Shown: one piece after another, positions 15,292 through 23,149 of the stretch | Position numbering within the stretch: position 1 is the stretch's first letter | Layout: each line of letters begins with the position of its first letter | Source of the DNA: Gammaproteobacteria bacterium | GTDB taxonomy: Bacteria; Pseudomonadota; Gammaproteobacteria; SZUA-140 | Assembly (NCBI GenBank): GCA_015488555.1 | Contig: WFNO01000030.1 | Location: forward strand, 1-42,140 | Direction of reading: 5' to 3' | DNA: 42,140 bases | Translations under genes and position numbers: made by a program | Notes under the pieces: model-generated | What the model saw: only the letters and a program-made list of their open reading frames with translations | Told to the model about the DNA's origin: nothing | Database searches by the model: none

Positions 15292-17773
15292 GTGACTCCT
15301 CGTGTTCATGGGCCGCCTTGGCGAATTCCTGGCGGATGTGGCTCAGTTCCGCGAGGCGGTCCGCCACGCGGCGGTTGACGCTGCCCTCGGGAAAGCGTCC
15401 CTGGGCATCGGGTTTGCCGGCGGGCAAGCCCGTGAGGCGCTCGATGGCCTGATCGATGTGGGCGATGGGATAGACGTGGAAGCGCCCCTCGCGCACGGCC
15501 TCCACCACGTCCTGGCGCAGCATGAGATGGATGACGTTGGACTGCGGAATGAGTACGCCATGGCGGCCGTCCAGTCCCCGCTCCCGGCAGACGTCGAAGA
15601 AACCCTCGATCTTCTCGTTGACGCCGCCGATGGCCTGCACCTGGCCGTGCTGGTTGATGGAACCGGTCACCGCCAGGTACTGGCGAATGGGCACCCGCGC
15701 CAATGAGGACAACAGCGCGCACAGCTCCGCCACCGAGGCGCTGTCCCCCTCCACCAGTCCATAGGACTGTTCGAACACCAGGCTGGCGGACAGGGACAGG
15801 GGCAGATTGGTGGCGTAGCGCGAGGCCAGGAAGGAAGACAAGATCAGCACGCCCTTGGAATGGATGGCGCCACCCAGCTCCACTTCGCGTTCGATGTCGA
15901 TCACTTCGCCTTCCCCCAGGCGGGTGTTGGCGGTGATGCGGGTGGGCTGGCCGAAGGCGAAATTGCCCAACTGGACCACCGACAGGCCGTTGATCTGCCC
16001 CACCCGCTCGCCGTTGGTGTCGATGAGCACCACACGGCGCCGGATGTTTTCGTAGGCGCGCTGGCGTATGCGGTCGAGGCGGTGGATCTGGGCGTCGATA
16101 GCCTGTTGCACGTCTTCCCTGCCGATGCAGTCGCGACGGCGCTGCCGGGCCCAGTAATCGGCTTCGCGCAACAGGTCCGCCAGGTCCAGGAGATGGGTGG
16201 TGAGCTTTTCCGCGTCCTCGGCCAGGCGGGCGGCGTGTTCCAGCACCCGCGCTACCGCATGGCGGTCTAGGGGCAACAGCGATTCGCGCCGTGCCATGGT
16301 GGCCAACAGGCGGGCATAGAGGCGGTCGTTCTCCGGCGTGCGCACCACTTCTTCCTCGAAGTCCGCCGCCACCTTGAACAACTCGGCGAACTCCGCATCG
16401 TAGGCCATGAGCAGGTAGTACAGCAGGCGGTCGCCCAGCAACACCACTTTCATGTCCACCGGGATGGGCTCCGGCTCCAGGCTCACGGTGCTCACCAGGC
16501 TGTAGAGTTTCCCCAGGGACTGGATGCGCAGCTCCTGGGAGCGCAGGACCTGTTTCAGGCCCTCCCAGGCATAGGGCTGCATCAGGACCTTGTGGGCCTC
16601 CAGGATGAGATAGCCGCCATTGGCACGATGCAGGGCGCCGGGTTTGATGAGCGTGAAGTCCGTGACCAGGGCACCCATCTGTGCCTGGTATTCCACTCGG
16701 CCGACGAGGTTCTGGTACAGGGGACTGTCCTCGTAGATGACGGGGGCGCCCTGCTGGTCGCCATGGTCCACCAGGACGTTGACCTCGTAACGGCGGTACG
16801 AGGGGGTCTCGGCCAGGGGCATACCCAGCACCTGCGAAACGCCCTCCCGGCTGCGGAAATCGCCGAGATTGGAGATGATGTCCTCCTGGACCTGTTCCAG
16901 GTAAGTGGTCACCGCCTCCAGGGAGGCGTATTTCTTCTTCAATTCCTCGATGAGGTTGCCGGCGGCGAACAGCCCCACTTCGTGATCCAGGGCGCGCAGT
17001 CTCTCCCGGGCCTCGCGCTGCCAATGCGGGATGCGCAGGAGGATGGCCTCCAGTTTCTCCTGCAGGCGGTTGACCACCTCTTCGATGTGTTTCTTCTCCT
17101 CGGCGCTGAGGCGTTCGTATTCTTCCGGTTTGATGACCTGCCCGTCGCGCTGGGGGGCGAAGGCGAAACCACCGGGCGTGCGGATCAGGGCGATGCCTTG
17201 TTCCTCCGCCTCCCGGGCCAGTTCGTGGAAGGCCCGTTCGCGCCGCTCCTTGAATTCCTCCTCGATCTCGCGCACCCGCGCCTGGTATTCCTCGGTCTCG
17301 AAGGCGGCGGGGATGGCGGTCTTGAGATCCTCCACCAGGCGGGCCATGTCCTCGCGCAGGGCGCGCCCCCGGCCGGCGGGCAGGCGCAGGGCCCGGGGAC
17401 GGGAGGGTTCCGAGAAGTTGTACACGTAACACCAGTCGTCGGGCACCGGCGCCTTCCCGGCTCGGTCCTCGAGGTACTGGCGCACCACCGTGTACTTGCC
17501 GATGCCCGGCGGCCCGAGGACGAACAGGTTGTAGCCTTCGCGCCGGATGCCGACACCGAAGTGCAGGGCCTCCAGGGCTCGCTCCTGACCCACCACCCCC
17601 TGCAAGTCTTCCAGTTCGGCCGTGGTCTCGAAATCGAAGCGGGCGGGATCACAGCGCCGGTAGAGCTGCTCCGGAGGCAGGGGATCCGGCAGGCCGCCGT
17701 CCTCCCCGGCAAAGGGATCGCCACCGCTGCCGGCCGGGATCGCGGAAGGGGGGCGTTCGAAATGCTCGCTCAA
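15284..17773 (-). CDS. Lon-like ATP-dependent protease (AAA_32 / LonB-LonC type)
   Basis: The 829-residue protein has an N-terminal segment ending in FETTAELEDLQGVVGQERAL and a Walker A motif GPPGIGKYT (residues about 91-99). A long coiled-coil-rich insertion follows (about 150-300). The second half has AAA features (GALHRANGGYLILEAHKVLM) and a C-terminal Lon protease domain. The catalytic dyad is Ser678 (GLVEGDSAS) and Lys721 (GGVNEKIEGF), spaced 43 residues as in Lon. Unlike classical LonA it lacks the N-terminal LAN domain, and it belongs with the YcbZ/LonC-like group. It presumably degrades or processes proteins in the cytoplasm; its substrates are unknown. The downstream Usp-like gene overlaps its stop and is translationally coupled. 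Confidence 0.88.
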   Translation of the reverse strand: MSEHFERPPSAIPAGSGGDPFAGEDGGLPDPLPPEQLYRRCDPARFDFETTAELEDLQGVVGQERALEALHFGVGIRREGYNLFVLGPPGIGKYTVVRQYLEDRAGKAPVPDDWCYVYNFSEPSRPRALRLPAGRGRALREDMARLVEDLKTAIPAAFETEEYQARVREIEEEFKERRERAFHELAREAEEQGIALIRTPGGFAFAPQRDGQVIKPEEYERLSAEEKKHIEEVVNRLQEKLEAILLRIPHWQREARERLRALDHEVGLFAAGNLIEELKKKYASLEAVTTYLEQVQEDIISNLGDFRSREGVSQVLGMPLAETPSYRRYEVNVLVDHGDQQGAPVIYEDSPLYQNLVGRVEYQAQMGALVTDFTLIKPGALHRANGGYLILEAHKVLMQPYAWEGLKQVLRSQELRIQSLGKLYSLVSTVSLEPEPIPVDMKVVLLGDRLLYYLLMAYDAEFAELFKVAADFEEEVVRTPENDRLYARLLATMARRESLLPLDRHAVARVLEHAARLAEDAEKLTTHLLDLADLLREADYWARQRRRDCIGREDVQQAIDAQIHRLDRIRQRAYENIRRRVVLIDTNGERVGQINGLSVVQLGNFAFGQPTRITANTRLGEGEVIDIEREVELGGAIHSKGVLILSSFLASRYATNLPLSLSASLVFEQSYGLVEGDSASVAELCALLSSLARVPIRQYLAVTGSINQHGQVQAIGGVNEKIEGFFDVCRERGLDGRHGVLIPQSNVIHLMLRQDVVEAVREGRFHVYPIAHIDQAIERLTGLPAGKPDAQGRFPEGSVNRRVADRLAELSHIRQEFAKAAHEHEESHD

Positions 17774-17828
17774 GGACGGACTCCCATCGTCGTATCGTTC
17801 ATCTCGTTATGAGTATGGGTATCGCGGC

Positions 17829-19574
17829 TCAGGCCGGGTCCGAAGGATCGTTCCCCTCCCCGACCCGTGCGGCCAGGGCCAGCCGCCAAGTCTCCAGCCA
17901 GTCCTCACGCACCTGCGTGAGATAGGCTGCATTCTTCGACCAGATTCTCTTGGCCCGCGCCAGTTCCCGGAAATGATGCAGGGCGCGGGCGTGTTCGTCC
18001 AGGCTTTCGTAGAGCAGCGCCAGTTGCTGTCTCAGAGGCAGGGCCGCCGGATAGCATTCCAGAAGACGCTCCGCCACGGCGGCGAGCGCCGGCCGCTGCG
18101 GCAGTTGCTGGCACAGCAGGGCTACGATGTCCCTTTCATAGAAGTCGCGATGAGCCGGCGGCAGGGCCTCGAGGCGCTGCCGCAGTCGCTCCCACATTGG
18201 TTCCAGATCTCGTTCCGGATCTCGTTCTGGTGCGTTCTCGCCGGGTGCGCTTCGCAGGGCCAGCAGCTCGAAACGCAGGTCGCGGGGAAAGCGCCGCCGG
18301 GCGGCGGCCAGCCGCTCCCACCAGTCCGCGCGGCCCGCCCGTTGGGCGAGCCTGAGTTCCAGCAATGCCAGATCGGGATGGCGGGGATTGTGGCGGGCGG
18401 CACGACTGACCTCCGCCAGGGCGGCCGGCAGGTGTTCCGGAGGCACTTGTGCCCAGCGCCGCAGCAGCCGCCCGCTGGGGGTCTCTTGCATGGGTGTTCC
18501 CGGAATCTCGTGGTAGCCGGGCGCCAGCCCCCAGTATTCGCCCCCGGGCCGGGGCGGCAACATGCGGCGGTAGAGTTCCAAGCGCTCGTGCCGCTGCGTG
18601 ATCACCCGTTCGCGTCGCACGTATTCGTGGAGCCGGCGGGCCTCCTCGCGCAGGACCTCCGGATGGTGCAGATAGAACCGGATGCGCCGGGCCAGCGCCT
18701 GCTGATCGGTATAAGGTTCCAGGCCGGCGGCCGCCAGCAGGCCCTCATAGGACGGCAGGGCCGGCAGCAGGGGCAGAACGCCGCGGGCGATCATTTCCAC
18801 GGCCTTGATGTCGCTGCGGCAGCGGTTGAAAGGCGTGTCCAGCAGGGGCACCACCCCCAGATGGAGGCCGTCCAGGAATTGGAAATAGGCCTCCATGTCG
18901 CCCCAGCCCCGGTGGTGGAACTGGGCGGGTGGGATGCGGGCGTAACGGGCCAGGGCCTCGTCACCCATGAGATGGACCCGCAGGCGCGGTTCCTCGCGCG
19001 CCAGTCGCCGCAACAGGGGCAGGATGGCCAGGATGTCGGCCATGTGGCCGGCGGAGCCGCCCCAGCCCACCACGAAGGTCTCGCCGGGCGCGCGCCACAC
19101 CGATTCGAAGGACGGCAGCGGCTGCGGCCAGTGGTTTTCGATCACGTCGCACAGCCCGGACAGCAATCGTTGCAGTCCGGGCCCGGTGACGATGACGGCA
19201 TCGCAGGCCTCGAGGATCAGTTCGTAGGCCTGGCAGGCCAGGGGCGTGCTCAGCCGGCCCGCGGCGTTGGACGCCGGCGGGATGTCGTAGAAATTGTCCA
19301 CGTATTCCACCAGGGTCTTGAGCCCTTTGCGGTGGCGCCGCTCGATGACCGGCAGCAGGTCCAGATCCAGGGACTGGGACAGCACCAGCAGATCGGCCGC
19401 CTCCGCCCAGCGGTAGTGCTCTTCGGCCTCCGCGGTCAAATTGACCACGCGCCAGGCGGGCATCCGCCGGGCGATCTCCTGCGCCGGCCAGACCATGCGG
19501 TGGCAGATGTCGCCGATACGCTTGAGATGGGTGAGCTGCAGGATGGTGTAGGGTTGGTCGGGGCCTGCGGTCAT
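17829..19574 (-). CDS. GT-B-type glycosyltransferase with C-terminal helical region
   Basis: The 581-residue product opens MTAGPDQPYTILQLTHLKRI. It has Rossmann-like segments such as AADLLVLSQSLDLDLLPVIE, KTLVEYVDNFYDIPP, CDAVIVTGPGLQRLL, ETFVVGWGGSAGHMADI and LRVHLMGDEALARY. DIKAVEMIARGVLPLLP is followed by YEGLLAAAGL, as in group-1 glycosyltransferases. The last 200 residues are TPR-like helices. The substrate is not predictable; surface polysaccharide or protein glycosylation is possible. A longer frame exists, but ATG 19574 gives a start just before the conserved N-terminus. Residues of the form PERDPERDLEP arise from a 12-bp tandem repeat in the gene (about 18200-18235). It stands alone between the Lon-like gene and the divergent pterin dehydratase gene. 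Confidence 0.7.
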   Translation of the reverse strand: MTAGPDQPYTILQLTHLKRIGDICHRMVWPAQEIARRMPAWRVVNLTAEAEEHYRWAEAADLLVLSQSLDLDLLPVIERRHRKGLKTLVEYVDNFYDIPPASNAAGRLSTPLACQAYELILEACDAVIVTGPGLQRLLSGLCDVIENHWPQPLPSFESVWRAPGETFVVGWGGSAGHMADILAILPLLRRLAREEPRLRVHLMGDEALARYARIPPAQFHHRGWGDMEAYFQFLDGLHLGVVPLLDTPFNRCRSDIKAVEMIARGVLPLLPALPSYEGLLAAAGLEPYTDQQALARRIRFYLHHPEVLREEARRLHEYVRRERVITQRHERLELYRRMLPPRPGGEYWGLAPGYHEIPGTPMQETPSGRLLRRWAQVPPEHLPAALAEVSRAARHNPRHPDLALLELRLAQRAGRADWWERLAAARRRFPRDLRFELLALRSAPGENAPERDPERDLEPMWERLRQRLEALPPAHRDFYERDIVALLCQQLPQRPALAAVAERLLECYPAALPLRQQLALLYESLDEHARALHHFRELARAKRIWSKNAAYLTQVREDWLETWRLALAARVGEGNDPSDPA

Positions 19575-19802
19575 GGTGCTGCGGGTCTGCTTCGGGATCG
19601 GCGGAAACCCATCATAACATCCCCGCCCGTACATCCAGGCCCTTCCGTCCGTAGCTGGGGGGCACTGCCGCTGGGATGGCCACGCGCCAAACAATGAAGT
19701 CCGGGAAGCTGGCGGGATCGCGGCAGGATCGTGTGGCGGCGCAAGAGTCTGACCAATGTTGTAAACTATTGGACCCATTGCTGCGCCGACGGAGGTGTGC
19801 CC

Positions 19803-20159
19803 ATGACCGCATTGCACGAGCATCATTGTGAGGCCTGTCGCCCCGACGCGCCGCGGCTCTCCCCGGAAGAGATCGCGGCACTACAGCCGGAGGTGCCTCA
19901 GTGGCAGGTGGTAGAATGCGAAGGGATCCCCATGCTGGAGCGGACCTATTCTTTCCGGAATTTCCGCGAGGCCCTGGATTTCACCAATCGGGTGGGAGAG
20001 ATCGCCGAGGCGGAAGGACATCACCCGGATCTGCTCACCGCTTGGGGTAAGGTGACGGTGACCTGGTGGTCGCACAAGATTCGCGGGTTGCACCGCAACG
20101 ATTTCATCATGGCGGCCAAGTGCGACCGGTTGTACGCAGAGGCGGCCGCCGCCCGCTAG
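19803..20159 (+). CDS. phhB: Pterin-4a-carbinolamine dehydratase
   Basis: The 118-residue protein dehydrates 4a-hydroxytetrahydropterin, recycling the cofactor of aromatic amino-acid hydroxylases. Conserved blocks are [20 protein letters not shown], the active-site [30 protein letters not shown] and [10 protein letters not shown]. The HH of GHHPD are the catalytic histidines. GGAGG stands seven bases before ATG 19803, which fixes the start. No phenylalanine hydroxylase gene is near; many bacteria carry such a stand-alone dehydratase, some with roles in molybdopterin metabolism. An N-terminal HEHHCEAC segment is somewhat longer than in short homologues. Confidence 0.93.
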   Translation: MTALHEHHCEACRPDAPRLSPEEIAALQPEVPQWQVVECEGIPMLERTYSFRNFREALDFTNRVGEIAEAEGHHPDLLTAWGKVTVTWWSHKIRGLHRNDFIMAAKCDRLYAEAAAAR

Positions 20160-20186
20160 CCGTTCCCGATCAGCCCCCAGCTAGGA

Positions 20187-20235
20187 CTCCCAGCTCGGGC
20201 TCCCTACTCGGGTTCCCTACTCGGGCTCTCGATCA
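20187..20235. repeat. 14-bp tandem repeat between pterin dehydratase and rtcB
   Basis: Units CTCGGGCTCCCTA, CTCGGGTTCCCTA and CTCGGGCTCTCGA follow one another between the two convergent genes, with weaker copies just before. The array ends at the rtcB stop codon region (20233). Confidence 0.7.
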
Positions 20236-21663
20236 TCCCTTGATGCATACCATGGGCTCCAGGCGCGCCACCTTGCGGGCCAGGCCGGCCTGGTGGGCGG
20301 CGTCCACCACTTCCGTGACGTCTTTGTAGGCACCCGGGGCCTCTTCGGCGACCCCGCGCATGCTGGGGCTGCGCACGTGGATGTTGCGCCGGGCCAGTTC
20401 TTCCACCACCTTCCTGCCCTGCCACTTGCGGGTGGCGGCACGCCGGCTCATGGCCCGCCCGGCCCCGTGGCAGGCCGAACTGAAGGCCAGCGCCTCGCTC
20501 TTCTCGGTGCCAGCCAGGATGTAGGAGGCCGTGCCCATGGAGCCGCCGATGAGCACCGGTTGCCCGGCCTCGCGCAGGGCCACCGGCAGCGCCGGGTGGC
20601 CAGGACCGAAGGCCCGCGTGGCGCCCTTGCGGTGCACGAACAGGGTGCGCTTGCGGCCATCCACTTCGTGCTCCTCCAGCTTGCAGGTATTGTGGGAGAC
20701 GTCGTAGAGCACGGGAAGCTCGACTTCGGGGAAGACCTGGCGGAAGGCCTCCCGCGCCAGGTGGGTGATGATCTGGCGGTTGGCCAGGGCGCAGTTGATG
20801 CCGGCGCGCATGGCGCCCAGGTAGGCCTCACCCAGCGGCGAATGGATGGGCGTGCAGGCCAGCTCGCGGTCCGGCAACTGGATGCCATAGTGCGAGGCCG
20901 CCATGGCCATTTCCTTGAGGAATTCGGTACCGATCTGGTGACCCAGACCGCGGGATCCGCAGTGGATGCTGATCACCACGTCCCCTTCTTCCACCCCGTA
21001 GATCGCCGCGATGCGGGTATCGAAGACGGCGGTCACGTGCTGGATCTCCAAATAGTGGTTGCCGGAACCCAGCGTGCCCATCTCGTCCTGCTGGCGCTGC
21101 TTGGCCCGCGCCGAGACCCGGCTGGGATCGGCGCCCTCCATGCAACCATGCTCCTCGGTGCGCTCCAGGTCGGCGGGTTCGCCGTAGCCTCGCTGCACCG
21201 CCCAGCGGGCGCCGCCCAGGAGCATCTCGTCCATTTCGTGGATACTCAGGTGGATGCGCCCCGTACTGCCCACCCCTGCGGGTACGGTGCGGAACAGGAC
21301 CTCGGCCAGTTCCTCCAGATGAGGTTCCACGTCGCCGCGGCGCAGGCCCGTGCGCAGCATGCGCACGCCACAGGAAATGTCGAAGCCCACCCCGCCGGCG
21401 GAGATCACTCCCCCTTCGTCCGGATCGAAGGCCGCCACGCCGCCGATGGGAAAGCCATAACCCCAGTGGGCGTCCGGCATGGCATAGGCGGCCTGCACGA
21501 TGCCCGGCAAGGTGGCCACGTTGCAGGCCTGCTCGGCCACCTTCTCGTCCATGGCGCGCAACAGGGGTTCCGTGGCATAGATCACGGCGGGGACGCGCAT
21601 GCGCCCGTGCGGGGGGATGCGCCAGGCGCTGTCGGAAAGCTTCTCGAAACCGGAGATGTCCAT
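20233..21663 (-). CDS. rtcB: RNA-splicing ligase RtcB
   Basis: The 476-residue GTP/Mn-dependent ligase joins 2',3'-cyclic phosphate (3'-phosphate) to 5'-OH RNA ends in tRNA or stress-cleaved RNA repair. Family motifs: MPDAHWGYGFPIGGVAAFD, GVGFDISCGVRMLRTGL (metal-binding Asp and Cys), MGTLGSGNHYLEIQ, SIHCGSRGLGHQIG, YDVSHNTCKLEEHEVDG and the guanylylated histidine in ACHGAGRAMSR. The residues for two Mn ions and His-GMP formation appear intact, and the length is typical (about 480). It follows the archease gene by about 30 bp; archease promotes the guanylylation step. The regulator RtcR, which accompanies rtcBA in E. coli, is not in the window, and I found no clear sigma-54 site. Confidence 0.97.
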   Translation of the reverse strand: MDISGFEKLSDSAWRIPPHGRMRVPAVIYATEPLLRAMDEKVAEQACNVATLPGIVQAAYAMPDAHWGYGFPIGGVAAFDPDEGGVISAGGVGFDISCGVRMLRTGLRRGDVEPHLEELAEVLFRTVPAGVGSTGRIHLSIHEMDEMLLGGARWAVQRGYGEPADLERTEEHGCMEGADPSRVSARAKQRQQDEMGTLGSGNHYLEIQHVTAVFDTRIAAIYGVEEGDVVISIHCGSRGLGHQIGTEFLKEMAMAASHYGIQLPDRELACTPIHSPLGEAYLGAMRAGINCALANRQIITHLAREAFRQVFPEVELPVLYDVSHNTCKLEEHEVDGRKRTLFVHRKGATRAFGPGHPALPVALREAGQPVLIGGSMGTASYILAGTEKSEALAFSSACHGAGRAMSRRAATRKWQGRKVVEELARRNIHVRSPSMRGVAEEAPGAYKDVTEVVDAAHQAGLARKVARLEPMVCIKG

Positions 21664-21693
21664 CCTACCCTCTTTCCTCTGCTCGACCGCCGA

Positions 21694-22125
21694 TCAGACG
21701 TCCACCACGCACTGGGCGCACCACACCCCTTCTTCGTCGCGCTGGACCTGGAGGGCCGTGTAGGTGGCTCCTTTGATCTCCACCGCCGGCTGATGGCGTT
21801 CCCGATCCACGGCCTCCCCCCAGGCCCGGCCCGTGAGACTGTGGTCGTGCAGTTCCACCTCGAAACGGCTGAACAGCATCTTGCGGGTGGCCATCTCGTA
21901 GATCAGGGCGTTGATCCAGTCGGCGAACAACAGTTCATCGTCCGGGCCCTCACAGCGCAGTTCCACGGCCTGGCGGGGCGCCACCAGAGTGGGGTCGGTG
22001 ATCACCGCGGTCAGGGCCAGCGCGGCCTGTTCGAAGGCCTCTTCCAGGGAGCGGCCGCAGCCGCGGATGCCGATGTCGGCGTCGTGATGAAAGTGTTCCC
22101 AGCAGGGAACCGTGTGCCGGGTCAT
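21694..22125 (-). CDS. Archease, RtcB activator
   Basis: The 143-residue protein begins [20 protein letters not shown] and has the archease blocks [40 protein letters not shown], and [20 protein letters not shown] through [11 protein letters not shown]. Acidic residues in DADIGI and near the C-terminus bind the metal in archease. ATG 22125 is preceded by GAGGTGG and gives the usual family length; a longer frame starting upstream adds no similarity. Archease accelerates RtcB-catalysed RNA ligation and allows multiple turnover. The adjacency and shared strand with rtcB support one operon. The 208-bp region upstream (22126-22333) holds no gene; it contains an inverted CCATGGAA/TTCCATGG pair of unknown meaning. 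Confidence 0.94.
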   Translation of the reverse strand: MTRHTVPCWEHFHHDADIGIRGCGRSLEEAFEQAALALTAVITDPTLVAPRQAVELRCEGPDDELLFADWINALIYEMATRKMLFSRFEVELHDHSLTGRAWGEAVDRERHQPAVEIKGATYTALQVQRDEEGVWCAQCVVDV

Positions 22126-22333
22126 CGAGATACCACCTCTTTGCTCGCCCCACCTCTCCGCTCGCCATGGAACCGTCAATTGAGCGCCCGCTCATGATAC
22201 TGCCGCACACCGGTATTTTCCATGGTGGCGCGCGCGGGTGAACTCAAGCCCGAGAGGTATGACGAGTGGTGAAAACGTGAGACGAAAGCGCGGGCGGTCC
22301 GCGCAGAATGTCGATGGGATTTCCGTGGGACCG

Positions 22334-23149
22334 TCAGGGGAGCAACAAGGTGAAACGGGCGCCTCCCAGCGGTTCGCCGTTGGCGAGTTCGATGCGCCCC
22401 CGCCGCCCGCCGCAGCGGTGGTGCCCGGCGATCAGGGCGGCGAAGGTCAGGCCCAGGCCGGTGTTGCCGCGCCGGAAATCCACCCCGTGTCCCCGCGCCC
22501 GCGCCGGTTCCCGTTCCCGCGTGCCTTCGTCCTCGTCCCCGTGGCTGCCGCCACCGCCCGGTTCGAGGAATTCGCGGGGATAGCCGGCGCCGTCGTCGCA
22601 CACGGCCAGTTCGAGCAGGCCGTCGCGAACGTCGGCGCGCAAAAGCAAGCGTGCGGCGGCGTGGCGCACGGCGTTGTGGATGGCACTGCCCAGCACCCCG
22701 GTCACCAGCTCGCGATCGAAGGTCCAGGTGAGGCTCTCGTCCACTTCCACCGCCGCGCGCAGGCCCGCACATTCGATGATCCCCTGTTCCTGCGCCAGAC
22801 ACTCCTCCAGCAGGTCGGCCACCGCGTACTCGTCCACATGGGCCGGGATGCCGCCTGCATGTCCCATCTTGTAGAAGGCGAGCAACTGGATCAGTTTGTG
22901 ATGGAAGCGCTTGGCCTCGAACTGCAGTTGCGCCCAGTGCCGGCGATCCGCGGCGGAGAGAGTGCTGGTGTTGAATGCCTCCAGGCCATTGAGCACCACA
23001 CCCAGGGCGTTTTTCATGTCATGGATGGTGCTGGCCAGCAGATCCGTGAACTGGAGTGCCGGCAGGGTCTCGTCGCCTTCGGAGCCGGTCCGTTCCGGCC
23101 GCGAGGCTTGTGGGGGTTGGGGGTTGGATGACATGGGTTCAGGCGGCAT
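22334..23149 (-). CDS. Soluble sensor histidine kinase, partner of the TPR response regulator
   Basis: The 271-residue protein has no membrane segment. The H-box is LLASTIHDMKNALGVVLNGL with His43. The ATPase domain has an N-box GSAIHNAVRHAA (Asn159), G1 CDDGAGYP (185-191) and G2 NTGLGLTFAALI (229-240). Between G1 and G2, in the ATP lid, is a low-complexity insertion rich in Gly, Glu and Arg (about 197-222). Its DNA resembles the tandem repeats of the window. ATG 23149 overlaps the end of the response-regulator gene by 11 bp, so the two are translationally coupled. The absence of a sensor domain suggests that it reads a cytoplasmic partner, perhaps the TPR part of the regulator. ATG 23134 is an alternative start. 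Confidence 0.82.
   Translation of the reverse strand: MPPEPMSSNPQPPQASRPERTGSEGDETLPALQFTDLLASTIHDMKNALGVVLNGLEAFNTSTLSAADRRHWAQLQFEAKRFHHKLIQLLAFYKMGHAGGIPAHVDEYAVADLLEECLAQEQGIIECAGLRAAVEVDESLTWTFDRELVTGVLGSAIHNAVRHAAARLLLRADVRDGLLELAVCDDGAGYPREFLEPGGGGSHGDEDEGTREREPARARGHGVDFRRGNTGLGLTFAALIAGHHRCGGRRGRIELANGEPLGGARFTLLLP

Noticed and set aside
20293-22197. A 634-codon plus-strand frame
   Set aside because: Antisense to rtcB and archease, which are both unmistakable.
22126-22333. Sigma-54 promoter before archease-rtcB
   Set aside because: No GG-N10-GC pair of the right kind with TGGCAC/TTGC similarity was found.
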